This document shows, in pieces, positions 5,664-5,799 of a stretch of DNA of 5,799 bases (position 1 is its first letter; each line of letters begins with the position of its first letter). The stretch comes from CAYVBN01 sp964538565 (lineage in GTDB: Bacteria > Pseudomonadota > Alphaproteobacteria > Rhizobiales > Xanthobacteraceae). The DNA is taken from NCBI GenBank assembly GCA_964538565.1, contig CAZIGW010000224.1, positions 1 through 5,799 on the forward strand, written 5' to 3'. The notes under the pieces were generated by a model that saw only the letters and a program-made list of their open reading frames with translations, was not told where the DNA came from and made no database searches. The position numbers and the translations under genes were made by a program.

Positions 5664-5799
5664 TGTGGAGTCTCAACAGGTTGTCCTCGGTCAGATCGAG
5701 GCGGCTGATGGGAACCTTATCACCGATGCCGGCGTGAGGTCTGTGCCAATTGTAGCGATGCAGCCAGGGAATGAGTTCGGCCTTGCGCTGGCGTGAGTT
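5659..5799 (-). CDS. IS481-family transposase, C-terminal end
   Basis: The reverse strand is open from the window edge to a TAG at 5661-5659, giving the last 46 residues. They include AELIPWLHRYNWHRPHAGIG followed by DKVPISRLDLTEDNLLRLHI. The YNWHRPH...PISRL...NNLLRLH-type ending is characteristic of IS481-family DDE transposases (rve integrase core, about 310-320 residues in full). The catalytic Asp-Asp-Glu residues lie outside the window, so activity cannot be judged. The coding region runs through the terminal inverted repeat and takes its stop codon from the target DNA: only the first base of the last codon (Ile, ATC) belongs to the element. It converges on, and overlaps by 2 bases, the secreted protein gene. 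Confidence 0.9.
   Translation of the reverse strand, partial: NSRQRKAELIPWLHRYNWHRPHAGIGDKVPISRLDLTEDNLLRLHI
5664..5799 (-). mobile_element. IS481-family insertion sequence, transposase 3' end
   Basis: The element begins at 5664 with TGTGGAGTCTCAACAGGTTG (5664-5683), its terminal inverted repeat. As I remember it, the end of the type element IS481 reads TGTGAAGATTCAATAGGTTG, which agrees at 16 of 20 positions. TGT ends, the NCTAGN target and the transposase C-terminus all fit. The element continues past the right edge; a full copy would be about 1 kb. Confidence 0.85.

Noticed and set aside
5391..5796. Two plus-strand open frames crossing the IS junction
   Set aside because: They are shadows of the secreted protein gene and the antisense transposase, and neither has a ribosome site or family features.

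Overview
The window is GC-rich DNA that reads like a chromosomal accessory stretch of an alphaproteobacterium, most likely of the Rhizobiales (Bradyrhizobium/Xanthobacteraceae-like). The grounds are the strong G/C third-position bias, a RIME-like double palindrome built on AGCATGATC/GATCATGCT arms, and a small secreted four-cysteine protein of a type common in these bacteria. I name no genus. No RNA gene, CRISPR array or replication origin was seen.

Layout. The window opens with the C-terminal end of a DUF2189-type membrane protein (1-260, +). A GC hairpin follows, then a weak promoter candidate and a complete dienelactone hydrolase-family gene (453-1202, +). The 173-bp gap after it holds a small hairpin and the 107-bp double palindrome, which stops 18 bases before the start of a DUF6295-like small protein gene (1376-1666, +). 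A minus-strand pair converges on that gene: a secreted lytic transglycosylase with a C-terminal SPOR-like domain (1715-2722) and, upstream of it, an Ntn hydrolase of the acid ceramidase/NAAA type (2827-3939). Divergent from the hydrolase across 204 bp is a complete TauD/TfdA-family Fe(II)/2-oxoglutarate dioxygenase (4144-5007, +), closed by a perfect 8-bp hairpin. A small secreted protein (5216-5662, +) follows. The right edge is the 3' end of an IS481-family insertion sequence whose transposase runs on the minus strand out of the window.

Function. The genes do not form one obvious pathway. The most suggestive pair is the divergent amide hydrolase and TauD-like dioxygenase. An enzyme that cuts a linear amide could release an amine or aminosulfonate that a dioxygenase then attacks, but this is a hypothesis from context only. 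The dienelactone hydrolase relative adds to an impression of scavenging small organic compounds.

The best-supported oddity is the IS481 junction at 5658-5684. The element sits in a GCTAGA site that is also the stop codon of the small secreted protein gene. The same four bases, CTAG, serve as stop codons for the host gene on the plus strand and for the transposase on the minus strand. The insertion therefore leaves the host protein intact and borrows its own stop, and part of its last codon, from the target.
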